Below are positions 33,286-41,861 of a stretch of DNA of 64,000 bases, in pieces. Source of the stretch: UBA1359 sp029570385. GTDB taxonomy: Bacteria; Patescibacteriota; Patescibacteriia; Patescibacteriales; Patescibacteriaceae. Each line of letters begins with the position of its first letter. The stretch's first letter is position 1. The position numbers and the translations under genes were made by a program. The stretch is from assembly GCA_035351315.1 (NCBI GenBank), contig DAOPVX010000002.1:1-64000 (forward strand), in the 5' to 3' direction. Under the pieces are notes generated by a model that was given only the letters and a program-made list of their open reading frames with translations, made no database searches and was not told the DNA's origin.

Positions 33286-34986
33286 ATGAACGGTTATTAT
33301 TATCAGGATATAACTTCAAAATTAGCTGACTTAATTAATCAGCAATTACCAGAACCGCTGGTTCAGGCGGATGATATTGTTATTCCGCCGCAAGCCGATA
33401 TGGGCGATTTAAGTTGGCCCTGTTTTCAGGCGGCTAAACAGCTGGGGATTGCTCCAGGCGTTTTGGCGCAAGATTTGGTTGCTAAATTGGCAACTGGTAA
33501 TAATCCGATGATTTCCGGCTGGCAAGCCGCTGGTCCATATTTAAATATTAATTTATCGCCACAATTATTAGCTGAGAAAGTTTTAACCGAGATTAATCAA
33601 GAAAAAGAAAACTATGGTCGTTCGGCAGAGGGTCAGTCGAAGCGAATTATGATTGAATATTCCAACGCCAATACCCACAAAGAGTATCATATCGGTCATC
33701 TGCGCAATCTGTTTTTTGGCGACAGTGTCCAGCGAATCTTAAATTTTGTCGGTTATCAGGCTATTCCCGTATCCTATTTAAATGATTTTGGGGTTCATGT
33801 CGCCAAGGTTTTGTGGAAACTGAGTCAACAGCCAGCTGAACAGATAATTCCGGATAATCGCGGTTATTACTTGGGGCAGCTCTATGCTCAAGCGAGTCAG
33901 GAATTACCCAATGATCCAGTCGGTCAGGGCTTGGTCGGGGCGATTATGAAACGCTTGGAAGCCAAACAGCAGCCGGAATATGGCCGGTGGCAAGAAACTC
34001 GCCAATGGAGCGTTGATCAGTTCAATGATATTTACCGTCAGCTGGATATTCATTTTGACCAGACCTTCTTTGAAAGCGATTATTTGGATGACGGCCGTCA
34101 ATTAGTCGAGAAAATGCTAGCTGCCGGCCAATTAGAAAAAAGTCAAGGCGCTGTTTTGGCTAATTTGGAAAATGAAAAACTGGGCGTTTTATTATTTTTA
34201 CGCAGTGATGGCACCACTCTTTATCCGGTGGCTGATTTGCCGCTGGCTCAGGACAAATTCAAGCAATACCAATTAGCCGAATCATGGTATGTGATTGATG
34301 AGCGGCAGAGTCTGTATTTTCAGCAATTAGCCGCTGTTTTACGTCGTTTAGGTATTAACCAACCGATTCGTCATTTGTCTTACAGTTTTGTTAAATTACC
34401 AACCGGCATGATGGCTTCACGCCAAGGCAATATTATTACTTATGAACAGCTCAAACAGGATTTATTGAATAAAGAATTGGCCGAGATTAAGCAGCGGCAT
34501 GCCGATTGGTCTGAAGAGCAATGTCAGCAGGTTGCTTGGCAAGTAGTGGTTGGCGCGTTAAAATTTGAAATGGTTAAAGTTGGCCCGGATAAGCCGATTA
34601 CTTTTGATCTTAATCAAGCTTTGAGTTTTGACGGCTATACGGCTGCCTATATTCAATATGCAGCTGTTCGTTTAGCGGCTATCCAGCGGCAAGCCGCTTG
34701 GCCGAAATCGTTGGTTGTTCCCATCGCGCCCATTGAGGAAAAAACCATTTTATTGACAGCGGCTCAGTTTAATCAGGTTATTAGCCAAGCAGCTCACCAG
34801 GCTGATCCGTCAATATTGGCTAAATATTTATTTAATTTAGCTCGGCAATTTAATGATTATTATCAGCGCGTGCGGATTATCGGTTCCCAGGAACAAGCTT
34901 TCCGTTTACATCTAGTAGCGGCCATCCGCCAAGTTTTAGATAATGGTCTTAGGCTTTTGGGTATCCAGGCGCCAGACCTAATGTAA
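33286..34986 (+). CDS. argS: Arginyl-tRNA synthetase
   Basis: A class I synthetase of 566 residues. The N-terminal additional domain (residues 1-110) is followed by the HIGH motif in ANTHKEYHIGHLRNLF. The family has a degenerate KMSKS; here the region reads KLPTGMMASRQGN. The C-terminal DALR anticodon-binding domain ends the protein (AAYIQYAAVRLAAIQRQ onward). The ATG at 33286 is preferred to a TTG at 33274 inside tyrS. It lies between tyrS and pheS with gaps of 1 and 4 bases. Confidence 0.94.
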   Translation: MNGYYYQDITSKLADLINQQLPEPLVQADDIVIPPQADMGDLSWPCFQAAKQLGIAPGVLAQDLVAKLATGNNPMISGWQAAGPYLNINLSPQLLAEKVLTEINQEKENYGRSAEGQSKRIMIEYSNANTHKEYHIGHLRNLFFGDSVQRILNFVGYQAIPVSYLNDFGVHVAKVLWKLSQQPAEQIIPDNRGYYLGQLYAQASQELPNDPVGQGLVGAIMKRLEAKQQPEYGRWQETRQWSVDQFNDIYRQLDIHFDQTFFESDYLDDGRQLVEKMLAAGQLEKSQGAVLANLENEKLGVLLFLRSDGTTLYPVADLPLAQDKFKQYQLAESWYVIDERQSLYFQQLAAVLRRLGINQPIRHLSYSFVKLPTGMMASRQGNIITYEQLKQDLLNKELAEIKQRHADWSEEQCQQVAWQVVVGALKFEMVKVGPDKPITFDLNQALSFDGYTAAYIQYAAVRLAAIQRQAAWPKSLVVPIAPIEEKTILLTAAQFNQVISQAAHQADPSILAKYLFNLARQFNDYYQRVRIIGSQEQAFRLHLVAAIRQVLDNGLRLLGIQAPDLM

Positions 34987-34990
34987 ATTT

Positions 34991-36016
34991 ATGTTACCCA
35001 ATGAATTATTAGAACAATTACGTTCCGAGCTAGCGATTGTCACTGACGAATCCGGGCTAGGCGTAGTGTGGCAGAAATATCTTGGCAAACAGGGTTTAAT
35101 CAAAAAACAGGTTAAAGCGCTGTCAGCCTTAACGATTGAAGAAAAACGCCAACAAGGACCGGCCTGGCAAGCGGCTCAGCAGACCGCTCAGCAATTATTT
35201 GATGATCACTCAGCTGAATTGGCCGCGGTTAGCCGACAAGCGACTTGTCAGGCACAAGCTCAGACTATCGGTTTAAAACCGGTTAAGCTCGGCCATCTGC
35301 ATCCGATTACTCAGACCATTCGTCAGCTTAATGATTTATTTATTAAAATGGGCTATAGCGTTATGGAAGATCGAGAGATTGAAACTGACGAGTTTTGTTT
35401 TCAGCGCTTAAATGTCCCGATGGATCATCCGGCCCGCGACATGCAAGACACTTTTTATCTACAAGAGCCGAATATTTTATTACGGACCCAGACCTCATCG
35501 GTTGAGGCGCGGCTGCTGGCTAATTATCAGCCGCCTTTCAAGGTGGTTTGTCCGGGGCGCGTTTATCGCAATGAAACTGTTAACAAGAGTAACCATTTTA
35601 TTTTTCATCACTACCAAGGGGTGGTTGTTATGAACAAAACTAGCTTAGCTGATTTGTTTGGCACTTTTACGGCTTTATTTCAGTCAGTTTATGGTCCGGA
35701 GGTGAAAATTCGTTTCCGCAATAAATATTATCCTGAAGTTGAGCCGGGTGTTGGGCCGGATATGCAATGTTTTAATTGCCAAGGCGCTGGCTGTCCAATT
35801 TGCAAAGGTGTTGGCTGGATTGAAATGGGTGGCGCCGGCTTGATTCATCCTAAAGTTTTAACTATGGCCGGGCTAGATCCGGAGCAGTGGCAAGGCTTTG
35901 CTTTTGGTCTCGGCCTTGATCGCTGGGCAATGGCTCGACACAATATTACAGATGTCCGTACCCTATTGGGCGGTAATTTAGGTTATAAACCCTACAGCCA
36001 TGAAAATACTTTATAG
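34991..36016 (+). CDS. pheS: Phenylalanyl-tRNA synthetase alpha subunit
   Basis: A class II synthetase catalytic subunit of 341 residues. The N-terminal coiled-coil arm (residues 1-90) precedes the core, with motif 2 at VCPGRVYRNETVNKSNHF and motif 3 at GFAFGLGLDRWAMARHNI. A C-x-x-C pair of pairs (MQCFNCQGAGCPICKGVGW) is the usual cysteine-bearing segment before the conserved GWIEMGGAGLIHPKVL. It overlaps pheT by 17 bases, which couples translation of the two subunits. Confidence 0.95.
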   Translation: MLPNELLEQLRSELAIVTDESGLGVVWQKYLGKQGLIKKQVKALSALTIEEKRQQGPAWQAAQQTAQQLFDDHSAELAAVSRQATCQAQAQTIGLKPVKLGHLHPITQTIRQLNDLFIKMGYSVMEDREIETDEFCFQRLNVPMDHPARDMQDTFYLQEPNILLRTQTSSVEARLLANYQPPFKVVCPGRVYRNETVNKSNHFIFHHYQGVVVMNKTSLADLFGTFTALFQSVYGPEVKIRFRNKYYPEVEPGVGPDMQCFNCQGAGCPICKGVGWIEMGGAGLIHPKVLTMAGLDPEQWQGFAFGLGLDRWAMARHNITDVRTLLGGNLGYKPYSHENTL

Positions 36017-37961
36017 TCAAATTAAACAATTAGTGCCCGGATTAGTGGCTACGCCGGCGGAAGTTGGCGAAGCCTTGACGATGACTGGGCTGATGCAAGA
36101 AAGCTTAACTGCGGTCAACTACAATGGCCAAGCCGATACCTTAATTGGTTTAGAAGTTCGTCAAAATAGAGCTGATTGTTTTTCGGTTTTAGGCATCGCC
36201 CGCGAAGTGGCGGCTTATTTCAATTTGGCATTAAAATTGCCCGACCTTAAACCATGGTCGCCGACTAATTTTATTTTGCCAATTCGGATTGACACTGATC
36301 AAGTTCGCCGTGTTCGGGCAGTTAAGTTATCAGGAGCCGTTGCCAAGCCATCACCGCAATGGTTAGTTGATTACCTTAGTCTATATGAAATTAAGACTGT
36401 TAATCTAGCCGTTGATTTATCCAATTATGTCATGATACTGACCGGCTATGCTTCGCATTTAATTGACTATGATCGACTAGATGGCGATGTTGTTTGGTCA
36501 GTTAACGATCGAGCTGTTAAAGTTACGACTTTAGATGGCAGTCAGATTGATTTAACTGGCGGCGAACTGTTAATTAGTGATCGTCGAGAAATTATTGCTT
36601 TAGCCGGTATTGTTGGTACTGATTACGCCGCCATCAAGCCGGAAACGACTAATATTTTACTAGAGATGGCGGCTTATAATCCCAGTTTAGTGCGGCAAAA
36701 TTCGCGCCGTTTGCATATTGTCACCGAGGCTAGTAATAAGTTAGAAAAAGATTTGAGTTTAGCTAACCTAGATTACGCCTTTGATTTGTTAGTTAATTTA
36801 TTGGTTGACCAAATTGGTGTTCAGGTCGCCAGCCAATTATTTGAATATTATCCTCAACCGACTCAACCGCTGGTTATTAAATTTGATCCGCAATTAGCGG
36901 CTCAGATGGGCGGTGTTGAGATTAGTTCACAGCAAAGTCAGCAAATATTACAGCAACTTGGTTTTGTTATTGACAACAAAAATAATCCATGGCTAGTAAC
37001 CGTACCAGATTGGCGGACTGACTTGGAGATGGCTCAAGATTTGGTAGAAGAAGTTTTACGGTTATATCGTTTTGATAAAATTCCAGCTATTTTACCCGCC
37101 CTGACCGTTACTCCAGAAATTACTTTGCCGTTGACCAAAGCTAAAGAACAGTGGCGAGATTGGCTAGTGGCTCAGGGCTGGGATGAGGTTTTGTCGTGGA
37201 CGATGGTTACTAGAGCTAACAATCAAGAGGCCAATTATTTGCCGTGGTCAATAGCCAGCACCCAGAATGCCATCAATGAAGATTATCCTGATTTGCGGCA
37301 GACAATTCTGGCTAGTTTAATTCAACAAGCGCGTGAATATCTTAAAAAACAGGTGCCGGATTTACAAATTTTTGAAATTGGTAAAGTTTTTGGTCAAGTC
37401 GGTGATGACTATCAAGAAGCTGAACACCTTGGTTGGCTATTAGCCGGTCAAGATACGGTGGTGGAGCAATTGCGTCAGACAGTTGCCGGTTTTTTGGGTT
37501 GGGCTGGAGCCAAGCAGATAACTTGGTCTCAATTAGATAATATTCCGCCAGCCGGCAATCCTTACGCCGCTTGGCAGATTCAGCTGGCCGGTCAGTCTCT
37601 GGGTATTTTATGTCAACTGATTGATGATTATAACGGACAAACTATGGTTGCCGCTGAGATTGATGCTAATCAATTAATCAATCATTTAATTAATGTCGGC
37701 AATTTTCCAGCCACCGTGGAGTTAACTCAGAAATTAATTAGTTTGGATGCCAATTTAGAATTAGACAATCGTCAAGCGTTGGACGCTGAACTAGCCGATA
37801 TCACGGCTAAGGTCGGTTATGAAGGTTTGTGGAGCTTATCAGTAGTGGATGAATTTGCTCTGCCTAACGGCCGTTATCGCTATACGGTGCGGGCGGTCTA
37901 TAAGGAATTAGACGATCAGTCGGCTAAAAAATTACATTTACAAGTTTTTGGTTTAAATTAG
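36000..37961 (+). CDS. pheT: Phenylalanyl-tRNA synthetase beta subunit, lacking the tRNA-binding (EMAP) domain
   Basis: The beta subunit of the alpha2-beta2 enzyme, with the B3/B4 editing domain, B5 and the catalytic-like core. At 653 residues it is well below the usual 790-800. After the first 40 residues (TGLMQESLTAVNY) the sequence passes straight to LEVRQNRADCFSVLGIAREV, skipping the roughly 110-residue OB-fold tRNA-binding domain found in most bacteria. The C-terminal FDX-ACB anticodon domain is present (FPATVELTQKLISLDANLEL ...). The start ATG lies inside pheS. Confidence 0.93.
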   Translation: MKILYSQIKQLVPGLVATPAEVGEALTMTGLMQESLTAVNYNGQADTLIGLEVRQNRADCFSVLGIAREVAAYFNLALKLPDLKPWSPTNFILPIRIDTDQVRRVRAVKLSGAVAKPSPQWLVDYLSLYEIKTVNLAVDLSNYVMILTGYASHLIDYDRLDGDVVWSVNDRAVKVTTLDGSQIDLTGGELLISDRREIIALAGIVGTDYAAIKPETTNILLEMAAYNPSLVRQNSRRLHIVTEASNKLEKDLSLANLDYAFDLLVNLLVDQIGVQVASQLFEYYPQPTQPLVIKFDPQLAAQMGGVEISSQQSQQILQQLGFVIDNKNNPWLVTVPDWRTDLEMAQDLVEEVLRLYRFDKIPAILPALTVTPEITLPLTKAKEQWRDWLVAQGWDEVLSWTMVTRANNQEANYLPWSIASTQNAINEDYPDLRQTILASLIQQAREYLKKQVPDLQIFEIGKVFGQVGDDYQEAEHLGWLLAGQDTVVEQLRQTVAGFLGWAGAKQITWSQLDNIPPAGNPYAAWQIQLAGQSLGILCQLIDDYNGQTMVAAEIDANQLINHLINVGNFPATVELTQKLISLDANLELDNRQALDAELADITAKVGYEGLWSLSVVDEFALPNGRYRYTVRAVYKELDDQSAKKLHLQVFGLN

Positions 37962-37974
37962 CCAATATTAATTT

Positions 37975-38403
37975 ATGGGTTTATTACGATTAGCGCGGCG
38001 GATTATTGATTGGGCCTTTAAACAGTTCTATTCACCACAATTTGTGCGTTATTTTATTGTTGGCTGCAGCGCGGTGTTGCTAGATATGGCAACGCTTTAT
38101 TGGCTGAAAACAATTATCGGCTTGACTGCTGTTTGGTCAATTGTTATTAATCAATTGGCTATGTGTTCTTATGTTTTTTTACTAAACAAATATTGGGTCT
38201 TTGCTTCATCAGGCGCTTTTGCCCGTCAGGCGGTTCGTTATTTTTCATTGGCAGCCGCTAACTATCTGATTGCCATTTTTTGGATGTGGCTATTTAATGA
38301 ACAGTTTGGTTTTAATTATCTATTAGTCCGATTAGTTAATATTGCCTTATCAACCGTTTGGAATTTTTTGCTTTATCGGTTTTTTGTTTATGTTAAAAAA
38401 TGA
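37975..38403 (+). CDS. GtrA-like membrane protein
   Basis: A 142-residue integral membrane protein with four predicted helices (about 22-42, 50-70, 85-105, 115-138). FVRYFIVGCSAVLLDMATLYWL at the start, LLNKYWVFAS and the ending NFLLYRFFVYVKK match the GtrA family, which is implicated in moving lipid-linked sugars across the membrane during surface polysaccharide modification. It closes the synthetase run, 13 bases after pheT. Its partner is probably one of the GT2 or GT-C enzymes elsewhere in the window. Confidence 0.88.
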   Translation: MGLLRLARRIIDWAFKQFYSPQFVRYFIVGCSAVLLDMATLYWLKTIIGLTAVWSIVINQLAMCSYVFLLNKYWVFASSGAFARQAVRYFSLAAANYLIAIFWMWLFNEQFGFNYLLVRLVNIALSTVWNFLLYRFFVYVKK

Positions 38404-38428
38404 TTAATAATAGCTAGTCCAATTTTGA

Positions 38429-38457
38429 TTGACAGCTAGTCATAGGCGTGCTATGAT
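38429..38457 (+). promoter_or_regulatory. khpA promoter
   Basis: A perfect TTGACA at 38429-38434, a 17-base spacer and TATGAT at 38452-38457 with an upstream TG (extended -10). The start codon is at 38508. Confidence 0.75.
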
Positions 38458-38507
38458 TTTGGCATAATGTTAGGTAGTTTAGCCTAATCTTAAGTAAAGT
38501 AAAAAGT

Positions 38508-38843
38508 ATGGAGCTTCATGACAAAGAGTTTTTAGAGTATGTTGTCAAGGCCATCGTCGGCAATCCGGAAGATGTTTCCGTTGACCGCACTGTTGACGAA
38601 ATGGGCGTCCTGTTGACCTTAAAAATTAATCCGGCCGACATGGGCTATGTTATTGGTCGTCGCGGCCAGACTGCGCAGGCTATCCGCACTTTATTAAAGA
38701 TTGTCGGCGCCAAAAATAGCGCCCGGGTTAACCTGAAGATTTATGATCCGAATGGCGGCCAGCGTCCGCATCGGGAGTTTCATCAGGAAAAACCAGTCGA
38801 GGAAAAGATTGACACTTCTTCAGTAGAAGATTTAGCCATCTAG
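38508..38843 (+). CDS. khpA: KH-domain RNA-binding protein KhpA
   Basis: A 111-residue protein with one KH domain. KhpA proteins bind RNA and, with KhpB, affect cell elongation and division in Gram-positive bacteria. The KH loop is GYVIGRRGQTAQAIRTLL (G-x-x-G as GRRG), preceded by KEFLEYVVKAIVGNPEDV. A basic and then acidic tail of about 30 residues extends beyond the usual 76-80. It is placed before trmD as in many bacteria, although here a terminator separates the two genes. Confidence 0.9.
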   Translation: MELHDKEFLEYVVKAIVGNPEDVSVDRTVDEMGVLLTLKINPADMGYVIGRRGQTAQAIRTLLKIVGAKNSARVNLKIYDPNGGQRPHREFHQEKPVEEKIDTSSVEDLAI

Positions 38844-38857
38844 TATCTGTACTCATA

Positions 38858-38890
38858 ACAAAAAGACCAGAATAATTCTGGTCTTTTTGT
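38858..38890 (+). terminator. Intrinsic terminator after khpA
   Basis: A perfect 15-bp stem (38858-38872 with 38876-38890) with a 3-base loop. Its right arm ends in five T and GT. The trmD -10 box begins 8 bases later. Confidence 0.85.
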
Positions 38891-38897
38891 TTTATGC

Positions 38898-38910
38898 TAT
38901 AATAGTGCAT
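38898..38910 (+). promoter_or_regulatory. trmD promoter giving a leaderless mRNA
   Basis: An extended -10 TGCTATAAT with TATAAT at 38898-38903 lies only 7 bases before the ATG at 38911, so transcription should begin at or within a base or two of the start codon. The only -35 candidate, TTCTGG at 38876-38881, lies in the terminator arm. Confidence 0.6.
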
Positions 38911-39570
38911 ATGTTATTCCAAATTATTACAGTTTTGCCCGAGGCTTTTGGTTATTTAGAGCAATCAATTATTGGTCGCGGCCAACAGCAGGGCCATTTT
39001 CAAGTAAAAATTCATGATTTGCGAAATTGGTCGCTTAATCAACAGCGGCGAGTTGATGATACGCCCTATGGCGGTGGTCCGGGTATGGTGATGCAAGTTG
39101 AGCCGATTGCTCAAGTGCTGAAAGCTATTAAAACTAAACATAAACACAAAAAAATAGTTCTGCTATCGGCTAAAGGTAAAACATGGACCCAAGCGCGAGC
39201 TCGTCAGTATAGTAAATTAGATGAGGTGGTGCTGATTTGCGGTCGCTATGAAGGGGTGGATGAACGAGTTAATAATTTAATTGATGAAGAAATCTCTATC
39301 GGTAATTATGTCCTAACCGGCGGCGAGCTGGGGGCGATGATTATACTTGATTCCATCGCTCGCCTTTTGCCCGGCGTTTTAGGTAATGCCGATAGTCTGC
39401 TCCAAGAATCTCATAGTCGGGTTGGTCAATTAGAATATCCGCAGTATACTAAGCCTGAAGTTGTTAATTTAGCTGGCATAGATTATGCTGTGCCCGAGAT
39501 TTTACTGTCGGGCAATCACCAAGAGATTGCTAAATGGCGTCAGGCGCAGATGAAAAGAATAAAAAAATAG
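38911..39570 (+). CDS. trmD: tRNA (guanine-37-N1)-methyltransferase
   Basis: A 219-residue SAM-dependent SPOUT enzyme that methylates G37 of tRNAs reading CNN codons and prevents +1 frameshifting. The knot motifs are visible: VDDTPYGGGPGMVMQ, ICGRYEGVDERV and IGNYVLTGGELGAM, then the C-terminal helical domain with LLSGNHQEIAKWR. The ATG at 38911 gives the typical MLFQIITVLPEAF start; a TTG 24 bases upstream would place the promoter inside the gene. Usually it sits with rpsP, rimM and rplS, none of which is here. Confidence 0.95.
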   Translation: MLFQIITVLPEAFGYLEQSIIGRGQQQGHFQVKIHDLRNWSLNQQRRVDDTPYGGGPGMVMQVEPIAQVLKAIKTKHKHKKIVLLSAKGKTWTQARARQYSKLDEVVLICGRYEGVDERVNNLIDEEISIGNYVLTGGELGAMIILDSIARLLPGVLGNADSLLQESHSRVGQLEYPQYTKPEVVNLAGIDYAVPEILLSGNHQEIAKWRQAQMKRIKK

Positions 39571-39605
39571 AGCAGATGCCGTATGGCAGAGCTGCTCTTT
39601 GTTTC
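39569..39605. terminator. Bidirectional terminator between trmD and the HD-domain gene
   Basis: AGAGCAG at 39569-39575 pairs with CTGCTCT at 39592-39598, with an inner TGCC/GGCA extension. Seven A on the left give a good T-run for the minus-strand gene; the plus-side T-run is weaker. Confidence 0.65.
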
Positions 39606-39615
39606 TAAATTGTTG

Positions 39616-40776
39616 TTAGGTGGCCAGCATATCATGCAGGCCACTGCCTAGTATTGGTAGGTTTTTGGGGAGTTGAGCAATCCGCTCGTCTCCCAATTCC
39701 TGGCGCATAAAGCGGATTTGCGCCCGAGTGTGTTCTCGGGCCAGGTTGAGCCCTTTTAGCCAGGCAGTTTTTAGGGGCTCGTCCAGGTTCATAAGGTTAT
39801 ACATGACGACCTTAGCTTCGTTGAGGCCGTCAAAATAGGTTACTTTTTCCACCAGCCATTTTTCCACGGCCAGTTGGTAGCTTTCACCACCGGTGTTGCC
39901 GGTGATGAATCTATTATAAATCTCATTAATTATATCCATCAGCCAAGGGGCGTAAGTTGTTAACACCCGGCGGACATCGCCGTAGTGATAACGGTTCAGC
40001 TGACTATGTGTCAGTTGGTTGTTAGCCAAGGCGGTAAAATGCCGCAGGGCTGATCCGGTTGGGAATTGCCCGTCGACATATTTGATCACCCCTAGCTGAT
40101 TAATGAAGACGTAGTTGATGACGTCCCAGATATTAATCAAATATCGGCCTACGAAGAAGCCACTGACACAGTCAGCCTGGTCAATGGCCTTGGTGACATC
40201 GCTAGCCACCAGGACCTCTCCGTTGGGAGCTAGTGTCGGATAGGGAGCCAGCTTATATTCTTGACCACCGACTAACACTGTTCTGTCCTCAGTGTAGAAG
40301 GTGTGAGCGGCGGCACTAAAGACGGCCATGCCGGCCGCATAAGGATTTTTGGCCGTGAAGCCGATATGTCTAAGGCATAGCCTTAGTAAATATCCGCCAA
40401 TATCGGCATGGCCGATATTGTTTTTTTCGGCACAGTTATAGGTGCCGACCGCTAGGTCATGGGTCAGTCCAGCGATTGCCGCCGCCAAGGCATCGTCGGG
40501 ATGCATTGGGGTGCCGGGCAGCATAATTAGGGTGTTTAAAACATCCCTAATAATATGTCCACGGCCATGAGCGGCCGTGAAGTTTGAGGAAAACCCACAA
40601 TCCTTATACCAGTTTAGTATTTCTGGTAGCCATTGCTTGAAATCTTGCAATGGGCCTTGAGAAACTGGGTTGGTTGGTTTTCTATTACAAAGTCGGGGAA
40701 GATCACTTTGGATCTTCTGGACAAACTGGATGACCTCCAGTTTGAACTGGTCATCGCTAAAAAAGATTTGTTTCAT
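39616..40776 (-). CDS. HD-domain protein, probable metal-dependent phosphohydrolase
   Basis: A 386-residue soluble protein of unknown substrate. It shows an HD-superfamily ligand pattern: AAHGRGHIIRDVL (about residue 69), GLTHDLAVG (about 105), NNIGHADIGGYLL, SAAAHTFY and DQADCVSGF, i.e. His, His-Asp, His, His, Asp. No partner domain or membrane segment is seen. Unlike its neighbours it has a strong Shine-Dalgarno (AAAGGAG, 7 bases before the ATG) and richer use of G+C-ending codons, so it may have been acquired by transfer. It faces trmD across a shared terminator. Confidence 0.6.
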   Translation of the reverse strand: MKQIFFSDDQFKLEVIQFVQKIQSDLPRLCNRKPTNPVSQGPLQDFKQWLPEILNWYKDCGFSSNFTAAHGRGHIIRDVLNTLIMLPGTPMHPDDALAAAIAGLTHDLAVGTYNCAEKNNIGHADIGGYLLRLCLRHIGFTAKNPYAAGMAVFSAAAHTFYTEDRTVLVGGQEYKLAPYPTLAPNGEVLVASDVTKAIDQADCVSGFFVGRYLINIWDVINYVFINQLGVIKYVDGQFPTGSALRHFTALANNQLTHSQLNRYHYGDVRRVLTTYAPWLMDIINEIYNRFITGNTGGESYQLAVEKWLVEKVTYFDGLNEAKVVMYNLMNLDEPLKTAWLKGLNLAREHTRAQIRFMRQELGDERIAQLPKNLPILGSGLHDMLAT

Positions 40777-40843
40777 TTTTTTCTCCTTTTTTCAATTGTT
40801 TATGTGCGTTTATGTGCTTTGTTTAGTATTAACCAGACCCACC

Positions 40844-40872
40844 ATTAAAACACACAGGATTATAGTTGTCAA
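40844..40872 (-). promoter_or_regulatory. Promoter of the HD-domain gene
   Basis: On the minus strand, a perfect TTGACA at 40872-40867, a 17-base spacer and TTTAAT at 40849-40844. The leader is about 60 bases and ends in a strong Shine-Dalgarno. Confidence 0.6.
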
Positions 40873-40876
40873 TTTT

Positions 40877-40911
40877 AAATAGCCTCTCTAGATATACCAG
40901 AAAGGCTATTT
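40877..40911 (-). terminator. Hairpin downstream of tRNA-Leu, possible terminator
   Basis: A 9-bp stem (AAATAGCCT at 40877-40885 with 40903-40911) lies 7 bases after the 3' end of the tRNA. The tract beyond it is A/T-rich but not a clean T-run, so termination is likely but not certain. Confidence 0.45.
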
Positions 40912-40917
40912 TGCCTG

Positions 40918-41001
40918 TACCTCGGGAGAGGCTCGAACTCTCATGAGATCACTCCCACACGATTTTGAGTCGTGCGCGTCTACCAGTTCCGCCACCGAGG
41001 C
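40918..41001 (-). tRNA. tRNA-Leu (anticodon CAA)
   Basis: An 84-base class II tRNA. The acceptor stem GCCTCGG pairs with CCGAGGT (a first G-U pair), followed by discriminator A. The anticodon arm is CACGA, loop CTCAAAA, TCGTG, giving CAA, which reads UUG. A long variable arm and the T-arm GAGAG, TTCGAGC, CTCTC are present. The CCA tail is not encoded. Confidence 0.95.
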
Positions 41002-41011
41002 AACGAAAGCT

Positions 41012-41062
41012 ATTATAGGTTAGCTGATAAAAATTGTCAAAAAATTGGCAATCAGTTATACT
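41012..41062. promoter_or_regulatory. Divergent promoters of tRNA-Leu and parA sharing one -35 hexamer
   Basis: Minus strand (tRNA-Leu): a perfect TTGACA at 41040-41035, a 17-base spacer and a perfect TATAAT at 41017-41012. Plus strand (parA): TTGTCA at 41034-41039, a 17-base spacer and TATACT at 41057-41062. The seven bases TTGTCAA at 41034-41040 serve both directions, so RNA polymerase can occupy only one at a time. Confidence 0.8.
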
Positions 41063-41087
41063 AAAGCAGTAATCATAGCTAGCCATC

Positions 41088-41846
41088 ATGACTAAAATAA
41101 TCGCTATTGTCAATCAGAAGGGCGGTGTTGGTAAAACAACGACCGCTGTTAATTTGGCGGCCTATTTAGCTCAGGCCAAACGCCGTGTACTACTAATTGA
41201 TATTGATCCGCAGGCTAATGCCACCTCTGGCTCCGGTCTGATTTCAGCTAGCCAAGCTACCGGTCTTTATGAAGCTTTGGTTGGCCAGCAAACTATGGCT
41301 GATATTATTATTGATTCGCCGGCCGGTTATCGGGTCGCGCCAGCCACCATCAACTTAGCTGGCGCCGGTGTTGAATTGGTTAATCTGCCGGAGCGAGAAT
41401 TTCGTTTGGCCAAAGTCGTGGACGAAGTGCGGACTGATTTTGATTATATTATTATTGACGGTCCGCCGTCATTGGGCTTGTTAACCATCAACAGCTTGGT
41501 CGCTGCCAGTCATGTGTTAATTCCGGTTCAAGCTGAATATTATGCTCTGGAAGGATTAAAACAATTATTAGATACCATCAATTTAATCCAAACTCATATT
41601 AAGCCCAATTTGGGAATTTTGGGAGCAGTGATAACGATGTATGATCAGCGTAATCGTCTGGCCCGGGCCGTAGTAAAAGAATTGGAGCAGTTTTTCCCTA
41701 ATCGGGTCTTTAAAAGTATTATACCGCGGAATGTTCGTTTAGCTGAAGCCCCTAGTTATGGTCAAACAATTGTTGAATATGATCGTCATTCCAGTGGTAG
41801 TCAAGCTTATCAGGCCTTGGCCAAAGAAATTTTAGCTTTAGAATAA
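41088..41846 (+). CDS. parA: Chromosome-partitioning ATPase ParA (Soj)
   Basis: A 252-residue Walker-type ATPase that moves ParB-bound origins over the nucleoid. The deviant Walker A motif is NQKGGVGKTTTAVNLAAYLA, Walker B is DYIIIDGPPSLGLLTIN, and the C-terminal part has IIPRNVRLAEAPSYGQTIVEYD, typical of chromosomal Soj proteins. It is followed by parB after 15 bases. Such a pair often lies near the replication origin, but no dnaA, DnaA-box cluster or parS was recognised in this window. Confidence 0.95.
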   Translation: MTKIIAIVNQKGGVGKTTTAVNLAAYLAQAKRRVLLIDIDPQANATSGSGLISASQATGLYEALVGQQTMADIIIDSPAGYRVAPATINLAGAGVELVNLPEREFRLAKVVDEVRTDFDYIIIDGPPSLGLLTINSLVAASHVLIPVQAEYYALEGLKQLLDTINLIQTHIKPNLGILGAVITMYDQRNRLARAVVKELEQFFPNRVFKSIIPRNVRLAEAPSYGQTIVEYDRHSSGSQAYQALAKEILALE

Positions 41847-41861
41847 TTTTATTATAACGAT

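Noticed and set aside
28678..38911. Upstream TTG starts for valS, tyrS, argS and trmD
   Set aside because: Each lies inside the preceding gene, promoter or terminator, and the downstream ATG gives the family-typical N-terminus.
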